Shown: in pieces, positions 32,111 to 44,105 of the stretch
Position numbering within the stretch: position 1 is the first letter of the stretch
How the letters are laid out: every line of letters begins with the position of its first letter
Source of the DNA: Ianthella basta
Lineage: Eukaryota > Porifera > Demospongiae > Verongiida > Ianthellidae
DNA length: 64,000 bases
NCBI GenBank assembly: GCA_964019415.1
Contig: OZ025871.1
Span: 1,464,629-1,528,628 of the forward strand
Direction: 5' to 3'
Program-made: the position numbers and the translations under genes
Notes under the pieces: model-generated
Databases searched by the model: none
What the model was told of the DNA's origin: nothing
What the model saw: only the letters and a program-made list of their open reading frames with translations

Positions 32111-32942
32111 TCACTGGGGAAGGAACCTGTCTGCCTTGAGTCGCTCTGTGAATGCTCTGTGTCCGGCGTCCTCCACTGCAGACAGGATAGTGCGCCAAGT
32201 TCTCTCCCTCTCCCCTGTGCCTTGTTCCCATGACAACCACCGATCGAATATGTCTGTGCATGAATGTTCGCAATGCCTTGGATGATCTGTTTCAGCCATT
32301 CTTATCACAGAGGAGTCCAGACCAAGATGGATGGCTACTGCACTCCAGTTGGCAGCAACTTCCCTGACAATGAGCTTGTTTACAGCTTGGAGGGTGGGGG
32401 TGGAGTCAATGCTGAAAGTGGTTGGCATATCTGTGGAGAGGATAAGACCAGAGTGTAGGCCCAATGAAATGAGCCACTTAGTACTTGAGTGCTGTTGTGG
32501 CTACCCTTGTGTGAGGAGATTGTACTAGCCTATCCCAACATAACACACCTTACACAGATAAACCTACCACACTTGGTACACTAAGAGGTTCATCAGCTTC
32601 ATAGTGCATAGTGACACTGCATGCACAGAGCATACGTACCTTGCTGTGTGGAGGGTTGCTTGTTGGAAGTACAAACTTCACATTGGGAATGTGACGACGG
32701 TACGGATGGCAAGTCTGAAGAGAGTGGAGCTGCAGCTATAAAGGAAAAGTAAGCAAAATCTCTAGGTTAGCCAAACAACACACTAACATGCACACGTGTG
32801 CACACAGCCACACACATACAGTAGTGCACATGTGCTTACACACACACACACAAACCACACACACACGCACACACACACACGCATGCACACACATGCACAC
32901 GCATGCACGCACACAGACACGAACACACACACAAATGCGCGT

Positions 32943-32977
<35 letters not shown>

Positions 32978-35900
32978 ACACGTGCACGCACGCACACACG
33001 CACGTCATGTCTCAGTTGCAGCATACAAAACAGCAGCCCTCAGTACATTCAGGGGCTATACCATACGGTACCAAGCACTGTGGTAGCATTCCTAATCTTG
33101 GCAATGGTTCTGCCATAAAACACAAGTGAAACAACCCACACAATTACTGCACTGCATGCCCACGCACATCATGCACACGCACACATGTGTATGCACACGC
33201 ACACCATGCACACTTCTCACCATTGGCATCAGGATGCACCCACGCATCTTGTGGTAAAGTTGGTTCACCTTCAGCTGCAGCAAAGGAAGCATGGATGTAC
33301 AGTAATACAATGTCATTTAGGAGGAACAAATCATGCCTGCATGTCTGGTGTGGACTGAGATCAGTTGGAACAGCCCACATTAGTGTGACAATACTGCTAC
33401 TTCCACTTGGATAGAAATGGGAACGGGCTATCAGTATTTGGTTAACAGTTGTTCACACAGACTGCAATTAGTAGCCATTTTGACACAAGCTCCTGCACCA
33501 ACATGCCACTGGTCACACAGAGTGAACTATTGGCTAAGCTGGCTAATCCTATCAGCTGCCGTAACATGGAGAGGACAATGAATAATGTTGCCTGAATGTT
33601 CTGGCATCAGCTTTAAAGATAGTGCATGGACAATCATTCAAACCCTCATCAGTACGACATCAACCACAATATTGTCAATCAAGGAGAACACCACACAGTG
33701 TGTGTGTCAGCAGTGTACGGGGACACACCTACCACAGTTGGTACCAAGTGAGATGCAATTGGGTGTTTACAGTGGCAATGCACAGACCTCATACCATGAG
33801 TTCTTTCTCTGTGAGAGTTGGGATACGATGCTACTGAGGGCACTTCCGAAGAACATGGTGCTGCATATGTGAAGAGGAATAGGCCACAAAGTAACACTCA
33901 GTATTCAAGCTCACTGTTTGATCAGTTAGGTTCCCATTCCCAATTTCTACAGGAATGGAGATCTAACTAGAGTGCATGAGATGTGAAGAGGAAGTACAAC
34001 AATGAAACAAATATAATTTCATATGCATCCAAAGCCAGGCTACAGGGCTCACATACTCACCTCTTTGTAGCTCCATCTTGAAGTTCATGTCCTGTACAAC
34101 TGACAAAGGAGGAGACCATCCTCCAAACAACTCTGGAAGGCTCATCTGGTAAGGAAGACGGCCATCCTGTCTTGGCAGGGATAGAATGTGGTCATCTTCA
34201 TCCTTGATGCAAGAAACGATACTTGATACAGGATAGAGGGAGTCAGGGGGAGGAGCTTTGGGTTCCTCCCACATAGTAGGTATGTAGGGGTGGACAAGGT
34301 AGGATGTGGCCTCCAGCTTTGGCGATTGCTGGGTAATTGTATGGATGACAGTTTGGACAATGGTTGACATGTATCGGTGCAATTTCTCAGGTCTTGCCTT
34401 GCTGCGTCCAACAACTTGGACCACACTCTTGTCACTTATCTGGACCGCTATGTCCACACCTTTGGTGGACCTCCAGGAAAGGCCATTCACCCAAACACTG
34501 CAGCAGTGCTCTTTCACACTGGGAGATAACTCATGGGTGAACACATGATTAGCTGCAAGACGGAGGATGATGGTTTGAAGGAGATGGGCAGAGATGAACT
34601 GTTTATTAACTGTCTTCAGCCGCCAGCACGTCCACTGGAGGTGCTGTGGTTCTGGATCATCTGGGAAGACTTCAAGGGGTTGCGCTGACACTAGGGCAGG
34701 AAAGTACAGCCATCCTTCCACCTCATCTTTTGCTGTCAGCTTCAACATTTCTTCTCTAATGAGCAAGGGATCGACCTGGATGCAGAATTCAAGACAGACT
34801 AGTACCTCTCGGATCATTTCTTGATCCAATTTGGGAAACAGCTCAGCCAGTTGGCTGCAATGGAGGAGACCAAACTTGTTGACCTTGCCCTGGGACCTGG
34901 ACAACAGAGTGCCATACACATTGTGGAGAACGGCTTGGAGGTCCAAAATGAGCCAACTTTTGGAGGGATCTCGCTTGTTGGGGAGAAAGAGCGCATGACC
35001 AACTGCTGTTAGGTCACAACACACCTTCTCAGGTGGGGGGAGGTGCAGTGGGAGCAGTTCAACACTTTCCAGCAGCCATGACTGGAAGGTGTGGAGTGTG
35101 ATGGCTGGAATGGAGAATGCTTTTCTCATTTGTACTAGGACTAAGTGAAGGTTGTATGAGAAACTGTCAGAATTTAACAGAGGGCATTGAATTTCTGAAA
35201 AATAGGTGCAAACTTGATTGATGCCCTCAGATTCTGGCTTGCGGCAGTCAAGGAGACACGGACCCTGGATGTTGAAAGGTAACTCCTCCTGTACTGACTG
35301 AGTGCATCGTAACAGTTTACTGGTTGCATCTTTGCGGGACTTTACTTGGTCCAGGAAACTGGCAACAAGTATCACTTGTGGAGTGGATGGGGTTGATGCA
35401 CATACTAGAGGTTGCAGCCACTGAGTGACCTGTTGTGTGATGATATCTTCATCATCAGTTGCCTTCACTAGAAGTAACAGGGTCACAGGCACTTCTGGCT
35501 TGCTCAGTATAGCCTCCAGGAAAGACTGATGAGGGCCATGGTAATCAGACTGACCAGCAAAGTCATAGAATAGCGTTTCACCATACTTATGACTGGAGAA
35601 AAGGACTGTTTCAATTCCAGTTGTTCGTTGTCTGATGTCATCCACTTGTGTGAACCAGTAAGTGAACTTTTTCCATAGGCTTGTGCTCTCAGCTTGCAGA
35701 GCAGCTATGAATGTACTTTTGCCATAATTAGCATTGCCAATTACTGCAACAACTCTTCTGGTAGAGAAACACAGGGTCTGTTGGATGGACTGCCGGAAAG
35801 GACCTGATGCAAGGTCCAGGGGAGACTTGGAGTCCATGTTCTTTGCGGTCACATCTGCTCCTGCCTCCACTAAAATGACTCCACATTTAATCCTATTCTG

Positions 35901-38900
35901 TTTAGCAGCAAAATGCAATGCTGTTGAACCAGCAAACCAGGAAAAATTTCGTCTATTGTTCTTTGTGGTCACACTGGCATCTGCTCTGATGAGCTCATGC
36001 ACCACTTGGTCATGACCCTTGTAAGCTGCACCCATCAAAGCTGTTCTGCCATCTTCATCTTGTTCATTGACATCAGCCCCGGCCTCAATGAGGGTTTTAA
36101 CAACACTGGAGTCACCTTCACTGCTGGCATAGCAAAAAACTCTTTGTTTTTGTTGCTTGCTCATTGCAGTCACACAAGCACCTGCTTTGATTAGCTCACA
36201 CACCACTTGGTCATGATCCTTGCAAGCTGCATACATCAAAGCTGTTATGCCACATTCATCTTGTCCATTGACATCAGCCCCAGCCTCAATGAGGGTTTGA
36301 ACAACACTGGAATGGCCTTCCCCACTAGCTTTGTGAAGAGCAGTTTGTTGTTTGTTGTCCTTTGCAGTCACACTAGCACCTGCTCTGATCAGCTCATGCA
36401 CCATTAGGTCATGACCACCTAAAGCTGCATTCATCAAAGCTGTTCTGCCATCTACATCTTGTCCATTGATATCAGCCCCAGCCTCAATGAGGGTTTCAAC
36501 AACACTGGAGTCACCTGCCCAGCTGGCATAACCAAGAACTCTTTATTTTTGGTGCCTATTCATTGCAGTCACACTAGCACCTGCTCTGACCAGCTCACAC
36601 ACCACTTGGTCATGACCATTGTGAGCTGCATACATCAAAGCAGTTCCACCATTTTCATCTTGTTCATTGACATCAGCCCCAGCCTCAATGAGGGTTTTGA
36701 CAACATTGGCATGACCTTCCCAGCTGGCTTTGTGAAGGGCAGTTCGTTGTTTGTTGTCCTTTGCAGTCACACTAGCACCTGCTCTGATCAGCTCACCCAC
36801 CACTTGGTCATGACCTTTGGAGGCTGTATCCATCAAAGCTGTTCTGCCATCTTCATCTTGTTCATTGACATCAGCCCCAGCCTCAATGAGGGTTTTGACA
36901 ACACCGGAATGGCCTTCCCCGCTAGATTTGTGAAGAGCCGTTTGTTGTTTGTTGTCCTTTGCAGTCACACTAGCACCTGCTCTGATCAGCTCATGCAAAA
37001 TTAGGTCATGACCACCTAAAGCTGCATTCATCAAAGCTGTTCTGCCATCTTCATCTTGTTCATTGACATCAGCCCCGGCCTCAATGAGGGTTTCAACAAC
37101 ACTGGAGTCACCTTCACTGCTGGCATAGCAAATAACTCTTTGTTTCTGTTGCCTGCTCATTGCAGTCACACTGGCACCTGCTCTGATTAGCTCACACACC
37201 ACTTGGTCATGATCCCTGCAAGCTGCATACATCAAAACTGTTATGCCATATTCATTTTGTCCATTGACATCAGCCCCAGCCTCAATGAGGGTTTTGACAA
37301 CACCGGAATGGCCTTCCCCGCTAGCTTTGTGAAGAGCAGTTTGTTGTTTGTTGTCCTTTGCAGTCACACTAGCACCTGCTCTGATCAGCTCATGCACCAT
37401 TAGGTCATGACCACCTAAAGCTGCATTCATCAAAGCTGTTCTGCCATCTACATCTTGCCCATTGATATCAGCCCCAGCCTCAATGAGGGTTTTAACAACA
37501 CTGGAGTCACCTGCCCAGCTGGCATAACCAAGAACTCTTTGTTTTTGGTGCCTATTCATTGCAGTCACACTAGCACCTGCTCTGATTAGCTCACCCACCA
37601 CTTGGTCATGACCTTTGTGAGCTGCATACATCAAAGCAGTTCCGCCATCTTCATCTTGTTCATTGACATCAGCCCAAGCCTCAATGAGGGTTTTGACAAC
37701 ACCGGAATGGCCTTCCCCGCTAGCTTTGTGAAGAGCAGTTTGTTGTTTGTTGTCCTTTGCAGTCACACTAGCACCTGCTCTGATCAGCTCACACACCACT
37801 TGGTCATGACCCTTGTAAGCTGCATACATCAAAGCAGTTCCACCATCTTCATCTTGTCCACTGACATCAGCCCTAGCCTCAATAAGGGTTTTGACAACAC
37901 TGGAATGGCCTTCCCCGCTAGCTTTGTGAAGAGCAGTTTGTTGTTTGTTGTCCTTTGCAGTCACACTAGCACCTGCTATGATCAGCTCATGCAAAATTAG
38001 GTCATGACCACCTAAAGCTACATTCATCAAAGCTGTTCTGCCATCTACATCTTGTCCATTGATATCAGCCCCAGTCTCAATGAGTTTTTTGACAACACCG
38101 GAATGGCCTTCCCCGCTAGCTTTGTGAAGAGCAGTTTGTTGTTTGTTGTCCTTTGCAGTCACACTAGCACCTGCTCTGATCAGCTCACCCACCACTTGGT
38201 CATGACCCTTGTAAGCTGCATACATCAAAGCAGTTTTGCCATCTTCATCTTCTCCACTGACATCAGCCCCAGCCTTAATGAGGGTTTGGACAATACTGGA
38301 ATGGCCTTCCCAGATGGCTTTGTAAAGGGCAGTTTGTTGTTTGTTGTCCTTTGCAGTCACACTAGCACCTGCTCTGATCAGCTCACCCACCACTTGGTCA
38401 TGACCCTTGTAAGCTGCATCCATCAAAGCAGTATCACCATCTTCATCTTGTTCATTGACATCAGCCCTAGCCTCAATGAGGGTTTTGACAACACTGGAAT
38501 GGCCTATCCAGCTGGCTTTGTGAAGAGCAGTTCGTTGATAGATGTCCTTTGCAGTCACACTAGCACCTGTTTCTATCAATTCATGCACCACTTGGTCATG
38601 ACCCTTGTAAGCTGCAACCAACAAAGCTGTATTGCCATCTTCATCTTGTTCACTGACATCAGCCCTAGCCTTGATGAGGGTTTTGACAACACAGGAATGG
38701 CCTTTACAGCTGGCTTTGTGAAGGGCAGTTTGTTGATAGATGTCCTTTGCAGTCACACTAGCACCTGTTCTGATAACGTCATGCACCTCTTGTTCATGAC
38801 CCTTGTCAGCTGCATCCATCAAAACTGTTATGCCAGCTTCATCTTGTTCATTGACATCAGCCCCAGCCTCAATGAGGGTTTTGATAACACTGAAATGGCC

Positions 38901-40511
38901 TTTCCACCTGGCTTTCTGAAAGGCAGTTACTTTATGATTGTCCTTTGCAGTCACACTAGCACCTGCTCTGATCAGCTCACGCACCACTTGGTCATGACCC
39001 TTGTCAGCTGCATCCATCAAAACTGTTATGCCATCTTCATCTTGTTCATTGACATCAGCCCCAGCCTCAATGAGGGTTTTGACAACATTGGAATGGCCTT
39101 CGAAGCTGGCTTTGTGAAGGGCAGTTCGTTGATAGCTGTCCTTTGCAGTAACACTAGCATCTGTTTTGATCAGCTCACACACCACTTGGTCATGACCCTT
39201 GTCAGCTGCATCCATCAAAGCTGTATCGCCATCTTCATCTTGTTCATTCACATCAGCCCCAGCCTCAATTAGGGTTTTGACAACATTGGAATGGCCTTCA
39301 CAGCTGGCTTTGTGAAGACCAGTTCGTTGATAGATGTCTTTTGCAGTCACACTAGCACCTGCTCTGATCAGCTCACACACCACTTGGTCATGACCCTTGT
39401 AAGCTGCATCCATCAAAGCTGTATCGCCATCTTCATCTTGTTCATTCACATCAGCTCCAGCCTCAATTAGGGCTTTGACAACACTGGAATGACCTTCCCA
39501 GCTGGCTTTGTGAAGAGCAGTTCGTTGATGGATGTTCTTTGCAGTCACACTAACACCTGCTTTGATCAGCTCACCCACCACTTGGTCATGACCCTCGTAA
39601 GCAGCATCCATCAGAGCTGTTATGCCATCTTCATCTTGTTCATTAACACCAGCCCCAGCCTCAATGAGGGTTATGACAACACTGGAATGACCTTCCCAGA
39701 TGGCTTTGTGAAGGGCAGTACGTTGATTGATGTCCTTTGCAGTCACACTAGCTCCTGCTGTGATCAGCTCATGCACCACTTGGTTATGACCCTTGTAAGC
39801 TGCATACATCAAAGCAGTTTCGCCATCTTCATCTTCTCCACTGACATCAGCCCCAGCCTCAATGAGTTTTTTGACAACACCGGAATGGCCTTCCCCGCTA
39901 GCTTTGTGAAGAGCAGTTTGTTGTTTGTTGTCCTTTGCAGTCACACTAGCACCTGCTCTGATCAGCTCACCCACCACTTGGTCATGACCCTTGTAAGCTG
40001 CATCCATCAAAGCAGTTTCGCCATCTTCATCTTCTCCATTAACACCAGCCCCAGCCTCAATGAGGGTTTTGACAACACTGGCATGGCCTTCGAAGCTGGC
40101 TTTGTGAAGGGCAGTTCGTTGATAGTTGTTCATTGCAGTCACACTAGCACCTGCTCTGATCAGCTCACGCACCACTTGGTCATGACCCTTGTCAGCTGCA
40201 TCCATCAAAATTGTTATGCCATCTTCATCTTGTTCATTGACATCAGCCCAAGCCTCAATGAGGGTTTTGACAACACTGGAATGGCCTTTCCAGCTGGCTT
40301 TGTGAAGGGCAGTTCGCTGTTTGTTGTCCTTTGAAGTCACACTAGCACCTGCTCTGATCAGCTCATGCACCACTTGCTCATAGCCCCTTTCAGCTGCACA
40401 CATTAAAGGTGTAATCCCAAATTCATTTGAGGCATTCACATTTCGTCCATCTTGCACGAGCTGCCTCATTCTGACCCAGTCACCCTCTGTACAAGCTTCC
40501 ACAAGAGCCAT
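32111..40511 (-). CDS. Ankyrin-ROC-COR-Death protein, interrupted by one in-frame TAA
   Basis: Exons: 34061-40511, 33221-33274, 32640-32735, 32111-32430 (TGA). The first exon encodes about 45 ankyrin repeats, alternating two types in a 66-residue period, then a ROC GTPase-like domain with P-loop GNANYGKST (about codon 1592), DFAGQ (G3-like) and SFLDQ in the G4 position, then a COR-like region ([19 protein letters not shown]). The last exon encodes a Death domain ([28 protein letters not shown]). Domain order resembles DAPK without the kinase. Such proteins are innate-immune or apoptosis adaptors by analogy. Codon 1323 is TAA (36543-36545) where sister repeats have CAA (HQKQRV); the frame continues openly for about 830 codons. 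It may be a pseudogene, an allele or a sequencing error. The start is the first ATG ([10 protein letters not shown]); an upstream noncoding exon is possible. Confidence 0.82.
32770..33010. repeat. Degenerate (CA)n/CACG array in ROC-COR intron
   Basis: A CA array interrupted by GCATGCACACACATGCAC and ACGTGCACGCACG words, between exons 32640-32735 and 33221-33274. It marks the approximate end of the duplicated block shared with 53597-57870. Confidence 0.85.
35800..40430 (-). repeat. About 23 tandem 198-bp ankyrin doublets
   Basis: Each 66-codon unit joins one repeat of type [29 protein letters not shown] with one of type [27 protein letters not shown]. Many units are nearly identical, implying recent tandem expansion or gene conversion. 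The antisense strand has long non-stop frames only because the repeat unit lacks stops there. Confidence 0.9.
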
Positions 40512-40664
40512 CTGATGCCTTTGTAATTATATAAAAAAGGGGTGAAATACAGACGACATTTATGCAAGGGTCCACTTGTAATGCATATAATATATGTAAC
40601 CAATGTCTGACTAATACTACAATAAATGGTATACATTTAGGATTAGGGTTTCAAGCCCACAATA
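40512..40664. promoter_or_regulatory. 5' flank of the ankyrin-ROC-COR gene
   Basis: On the minus strand a TATATAA-like stretch lies about 25 bp upstream of the ATG (ATATAATTAC, near 40532), close enough that it may belong to the leader or to an intron end (GGCATCAG before ATG). I cannot decide whether the true transcription start is here or in an upstream exon. Confidence 0.3.
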
Positions 40665-40890
40665 GAGAGTTTTAGATCAGCGTTTTTGCTGAAAGTTGAC
40701 ATCACAACACATCATTAATGAGTCACGTGATAAGCCTAAACTGCAACGTACATGGTGAAATTCCAGCATTTAGTATGTGTGAAGAGCAGTTCTAGCATAT
40801 GCAAATTATCTTTTGTATTGTAAACGTTGTGACGTCATGATTCGTCATTTACCATTTAACGTTCAACGTAAGCTCAGATCTAAAACTCTC
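40665..40890. mobile_element. 226-bp MITE with 14-bp TIR and TA target duplication
   Basis: The ends GAGAGTTTTAGATC (40665-40678) and GATCTAAAACTCTC (40877-40890) are perfect inverted repeats flanked by TA on both sides. There is no coding sequence. The size fits a short Tc1/mariner-like MITE. Confidence 0.8.
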
Positions 40891-42251
40891 TAATACAGTT
40901 CCTTGTACTTTGTACAAAGAACTGTCTCCTGCCATTATTATCTCCTATTTACGTACACCACCGCTGTTCATTCTCTGTCCATTGTCCACCCCACATGTTT
41001 AACTTTATGATTGTAACATATGCCCACACAACCACCTGTATTTCCACCCACACATTTTCCCACCCATGTCTTTTTTCCACTCCATGGTTTGCGTATATAA
41101 GTCACGATACCTTGTAGTACTTTGATCTACCGCTGATGAAGGCCCTAGATTGGGCCAAAATGTTTGGTAATAATTGTGACATCAACATCTTTCCTTTGAT
41201 TTTCCGGCTAGTGGAGTTTCCAATTCCCAAGAAGTTACTCTCTCTACTGGTTATTCAATAGTGCACAATAGCACATTTTGTAAAATGGAAGTGCATTCTT
41301 ACATATAAGTGGTCAATTGAAGCCAACAAATATTTTGAGCACATCAACTTAACAAGGGTGCTTGTTTGAAAGCTGACTGGTGCAGATGTGCAGTTGGCTT
41401 CCCGGTCAGTCACAATGGATTTGACAGGATTACAAGTGCCTGTACAGACAATGATTTCCCAGATTGTCCACTGCGAGGTGTACTACCACACAAGAATGGA
41501 TTGAGATTCCAGGACCTGGTCTCTAGCCAGTTGAAAGGCTTTCACTGATTCTCCAGGCAGGCTGATATTTGAGTGCTCTCACTTCAAAAAATATGCATGG
41601 ACTGAGAAATGAAATGAAATGTAGCCAATTCTGCAAGGAGCCCTTGTGTCGGCCTTCCCAAAAAACAAAGCCACTGAAGCACAATCCTTAATGACGCACA
41701 CTAGATGTGTTCACCATGTTCCTTGAAGAAGAAATTCTTGAGTTTAGGATATTCTACCTTCTTCACAATTGCACTGCATGGCCCTGAAAGTCCTTTCACC
41801 ACTTGAAAGTTCATATACTAAAGGTATACATAAATGGTACGTCTGTATAGTGAATTTGAACAGCATTGCCTGTGCGCTTTTATGTTTTGGTCGATTTTAC
41901 GTCACAGCCATTTTTCATTTTAAACTCCAGATCTACCTTAATGGACAAAGTGCTTGGTCAGTCCATTAGGTAGTGCACTGTCTATTCTGTTCACTCTCGC
42001 ATCACACTGTTGTGTTTCCCTGCTGAATTAGTTCTACTGGGCCTCAAACAACAACAACAGCACAGTTGAAGAAATAGTTTCGCTTTGCCAATCTATAGCG
42101 AAATTCAGTCCCCTTATTCCAGACATTAAAAATGGTGTGAATGGTTGAGCCTGTGACAACCACAGTATGTATATGTGACAGGCGCAGTTAAAAACGACGA
42201 ATTAGGCATATGTTGGCGAAATTCACTTCTTTACATTTTACGAAGGATCAC
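40891..42251. other. Gene-free intergenic DNA with Penelope-like traces
   Basis: I find no convincing gene. At 41133-41165 a hammerhead-like relic reads CTGATGA, a 5-bp stem GGCCC/GGGCC, then AAAATGTT. A 130-bp block at 41236-41370 (ACTCTCTCTAC-GGTTATTC, AGTGCATT, AAGG-TGCTTGT) is repeated in diverged form at 51168-51295. Confidence 0.5.
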
Positions 42252-42962
42252 ACTTAGATTTAACTGTCCACCAAGTTTCAAGATCATCTTGTATTTCTAC
42301 GTGATGATTTATGATGTTTTTAGTCAAAAGGTATTTTGGACAAAACGGCCATTTTGGAATACATTATTCATATTACGGGGATACGTTGCAATACATATTA
42401 GTTATAACACCTCATTGAAGGATGTTGCTGATTTATAAGCCCGAGGGGGGAGTGCTTATAAATCAACGACATCCCGAAAAGGAGGTGTTATAAGTGATTT
42501 ATTTGCCGAACAAAGGGAAGCGTGGGCGAATGTTAATTGGTTTCTTGCCAAATAAGGAAAGTGCTAGGGAAACGTGGGCGAATCCACTGCAGCATTAGAT
42601 TTAACTGTCCGCCAAGTTTCAAGATCATCTTGTATTTCTACGTGATGATTTATGACGTTTTTTGTCAATAGGTATTTTGGACAAAACGGCCATTTTGGAA
42701 TACATTATTCATATTACGGGGATACGTTGCAATACATTAGTTATAACACCTCATTGAAGGATGTCGCTGATTTATAAGCACGAGGCCCGAGAGTGCAAAG
42801 CGCCCGAGGGGGGAGTGCTTATAAGTCAGCGACATCCTGAAAAGGAGGTGTTATAAGTGATTCATTTGCCGAACAAAGGGAAGCGTGGGCGAATGTTAAT
42901 TGGTTTCTTGCCAAATAAGAAAAGCGCTAGGGAAACGCAGGCGAATCCACTGCAGCATTATT
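42252..42962 (+). repeat. Two tandem copies (about 341 and 365 bp) with internal hairpins
   Basis: Copy 1 is 42252-42592 and copy 2 is 42593-42962. Each contains TTATAACACCTC and its complement GAGGTGTTATAA bounding an inverted repeat (42402-42493 and 42741-42856) built around CTGATTTATAAGC and GCTTATAA-TCA. Copy 2 carries an extra CGAGGCCCGAGAGTGCAAAG inside the loop. No coding sequence is evident. Confidence 0.85.
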
Positions 42963-43129
42963 ATTGTTTATGCAGGATAGCTAGCGTGGAGGCAGCGAAC
43001 CGGCAGGCAGAAACGTCCGTACGCTACTCCTTGGAAACCTCTTCCTCTGCGAAGGAGACGAACCGGCAGGCAGAAACTTCCGTACACAACCCCTTGGAAA
43101 CCTCTTCTTCTACGAAGGAGATGTCTTAG
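42857..43129 (+). other. Short open frame with two 21-codon repeats
   Basis: The sequence at 42996-43121 is a 63-bp unit repeated twice, preserving frame (NRQAETSV-YSLETSSSAKET type units), ending at TAG. A candidate acceptor (TTTATGCAG) lies at about 42975. No family is recognised and there is no adjoining gene model; the coding status is doubtful. Confidence 0.25.
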
Positions 43130-43529
43130 CCATCTCCTGCAATGCAATCGGAGGCGCCAACTGTGACCAAAACTTGGCTGGTGAATCGTGCCTTGGCAGA
43201 AGATGCACCCGACCACATTGGAGGTGGCAGGAGCCAAGTCGGCTCAGAGGAATCTGACCGAGGGACGGCATGATGGATCCGTAATCAGCTGCAGCGGAAC
43301 TGGCCCTAATCTGAGTCTTTATATTCTTTCCGTAGCTAGCTAGCTACCTAAGATGTGTATTGGTACGTCCTCTCGCTGAACAATCGGCCGGCCACCTTTG
43401 ATGCACAACTTGCTGATCGAGTTGACGATCTTTATGTTGCTTCCTTACCTGCAATATCCACTACACTACCTAACCATACGGTTTAGTAGTGTTGATCTGA
43501 ATGTATTGTGCATCTCAAGACATGATATA

Positions 43530-44105
43530 CAGTGGAACCCCGCCTTGCGGACACCCCTGAAAAGCGGACACCTTGATTATGGGGACACTTTCTAAAGTCC
43601 CAACGATTGGCCCTATTCTACCTGTATAAACTTCCCCTTGAAATGCGGACACCCCGTTATTCTGTATTGTGGACAGCGCCCTGTGCACCGCCCTAATACA
43701 ACTCTGTATAAACCCCACCCAATAATCGGGACATTTCGATCAGCTGCCAGAAAATGGCCTCTCCCTGATTTGCACCACTACCTCTGACAAGTGACAGGAA
43801 CAGCACAGAAGTTAACAAGTGCTGCAAATCGTCTATACCAAGGGCTTTCAAATTGTTTTTAACATGGCAAATTTCAGAGCGAACAGCTACCCATTAGAAT
43901 TGTCTTCAGAAATGATGTGTGAGTCAATTACTCAAGCGAACCATCTCTACCTTTACAAATTCGTCTTATTTTGATACATTTCATGCATACTAGATGATTG
44001 TTTTAACGTATAGGCATATAAGCTGTACTTCTGAAATGGGGAAACCCCTATAATCGGGACACTTCTCTTGTTCTGAAAGGTGTCCGCATTATAGGGGTTC
44101 CACTG
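43530..44105. mobile_element. 576-bp TIR element, CAGTGGAACCCC termini, TA target
   Basis: The left end CAGTGGAACCCCGCCTTGCG and right end (reverse complement CAGTGGAACCCCTATAATGC) form imperfect inverted repeats of about 27 bp, both running into GCGGACACC. TA flanks both ends. No transposase frame is visible. TA target and CAGTGG termini fit the pogo/mariner group. Confidence 0.8.

Noticed and set aside
34306..35012. Plus-strand frames opposite the COR region
   Set aside because: Shadows of the minus-strand ROC-COR exon; they repeat at 62736-63458 simply because the gene is duplicated.
37203..40334. Long plus-strand open frames opposite the ankyrin array (406, 281, 181 codons)
   Set aside because: They exist only because the 198-bp ankyrin unit lacks stops in the opposite strand; the periodicity and protein family belong to the minus strand.
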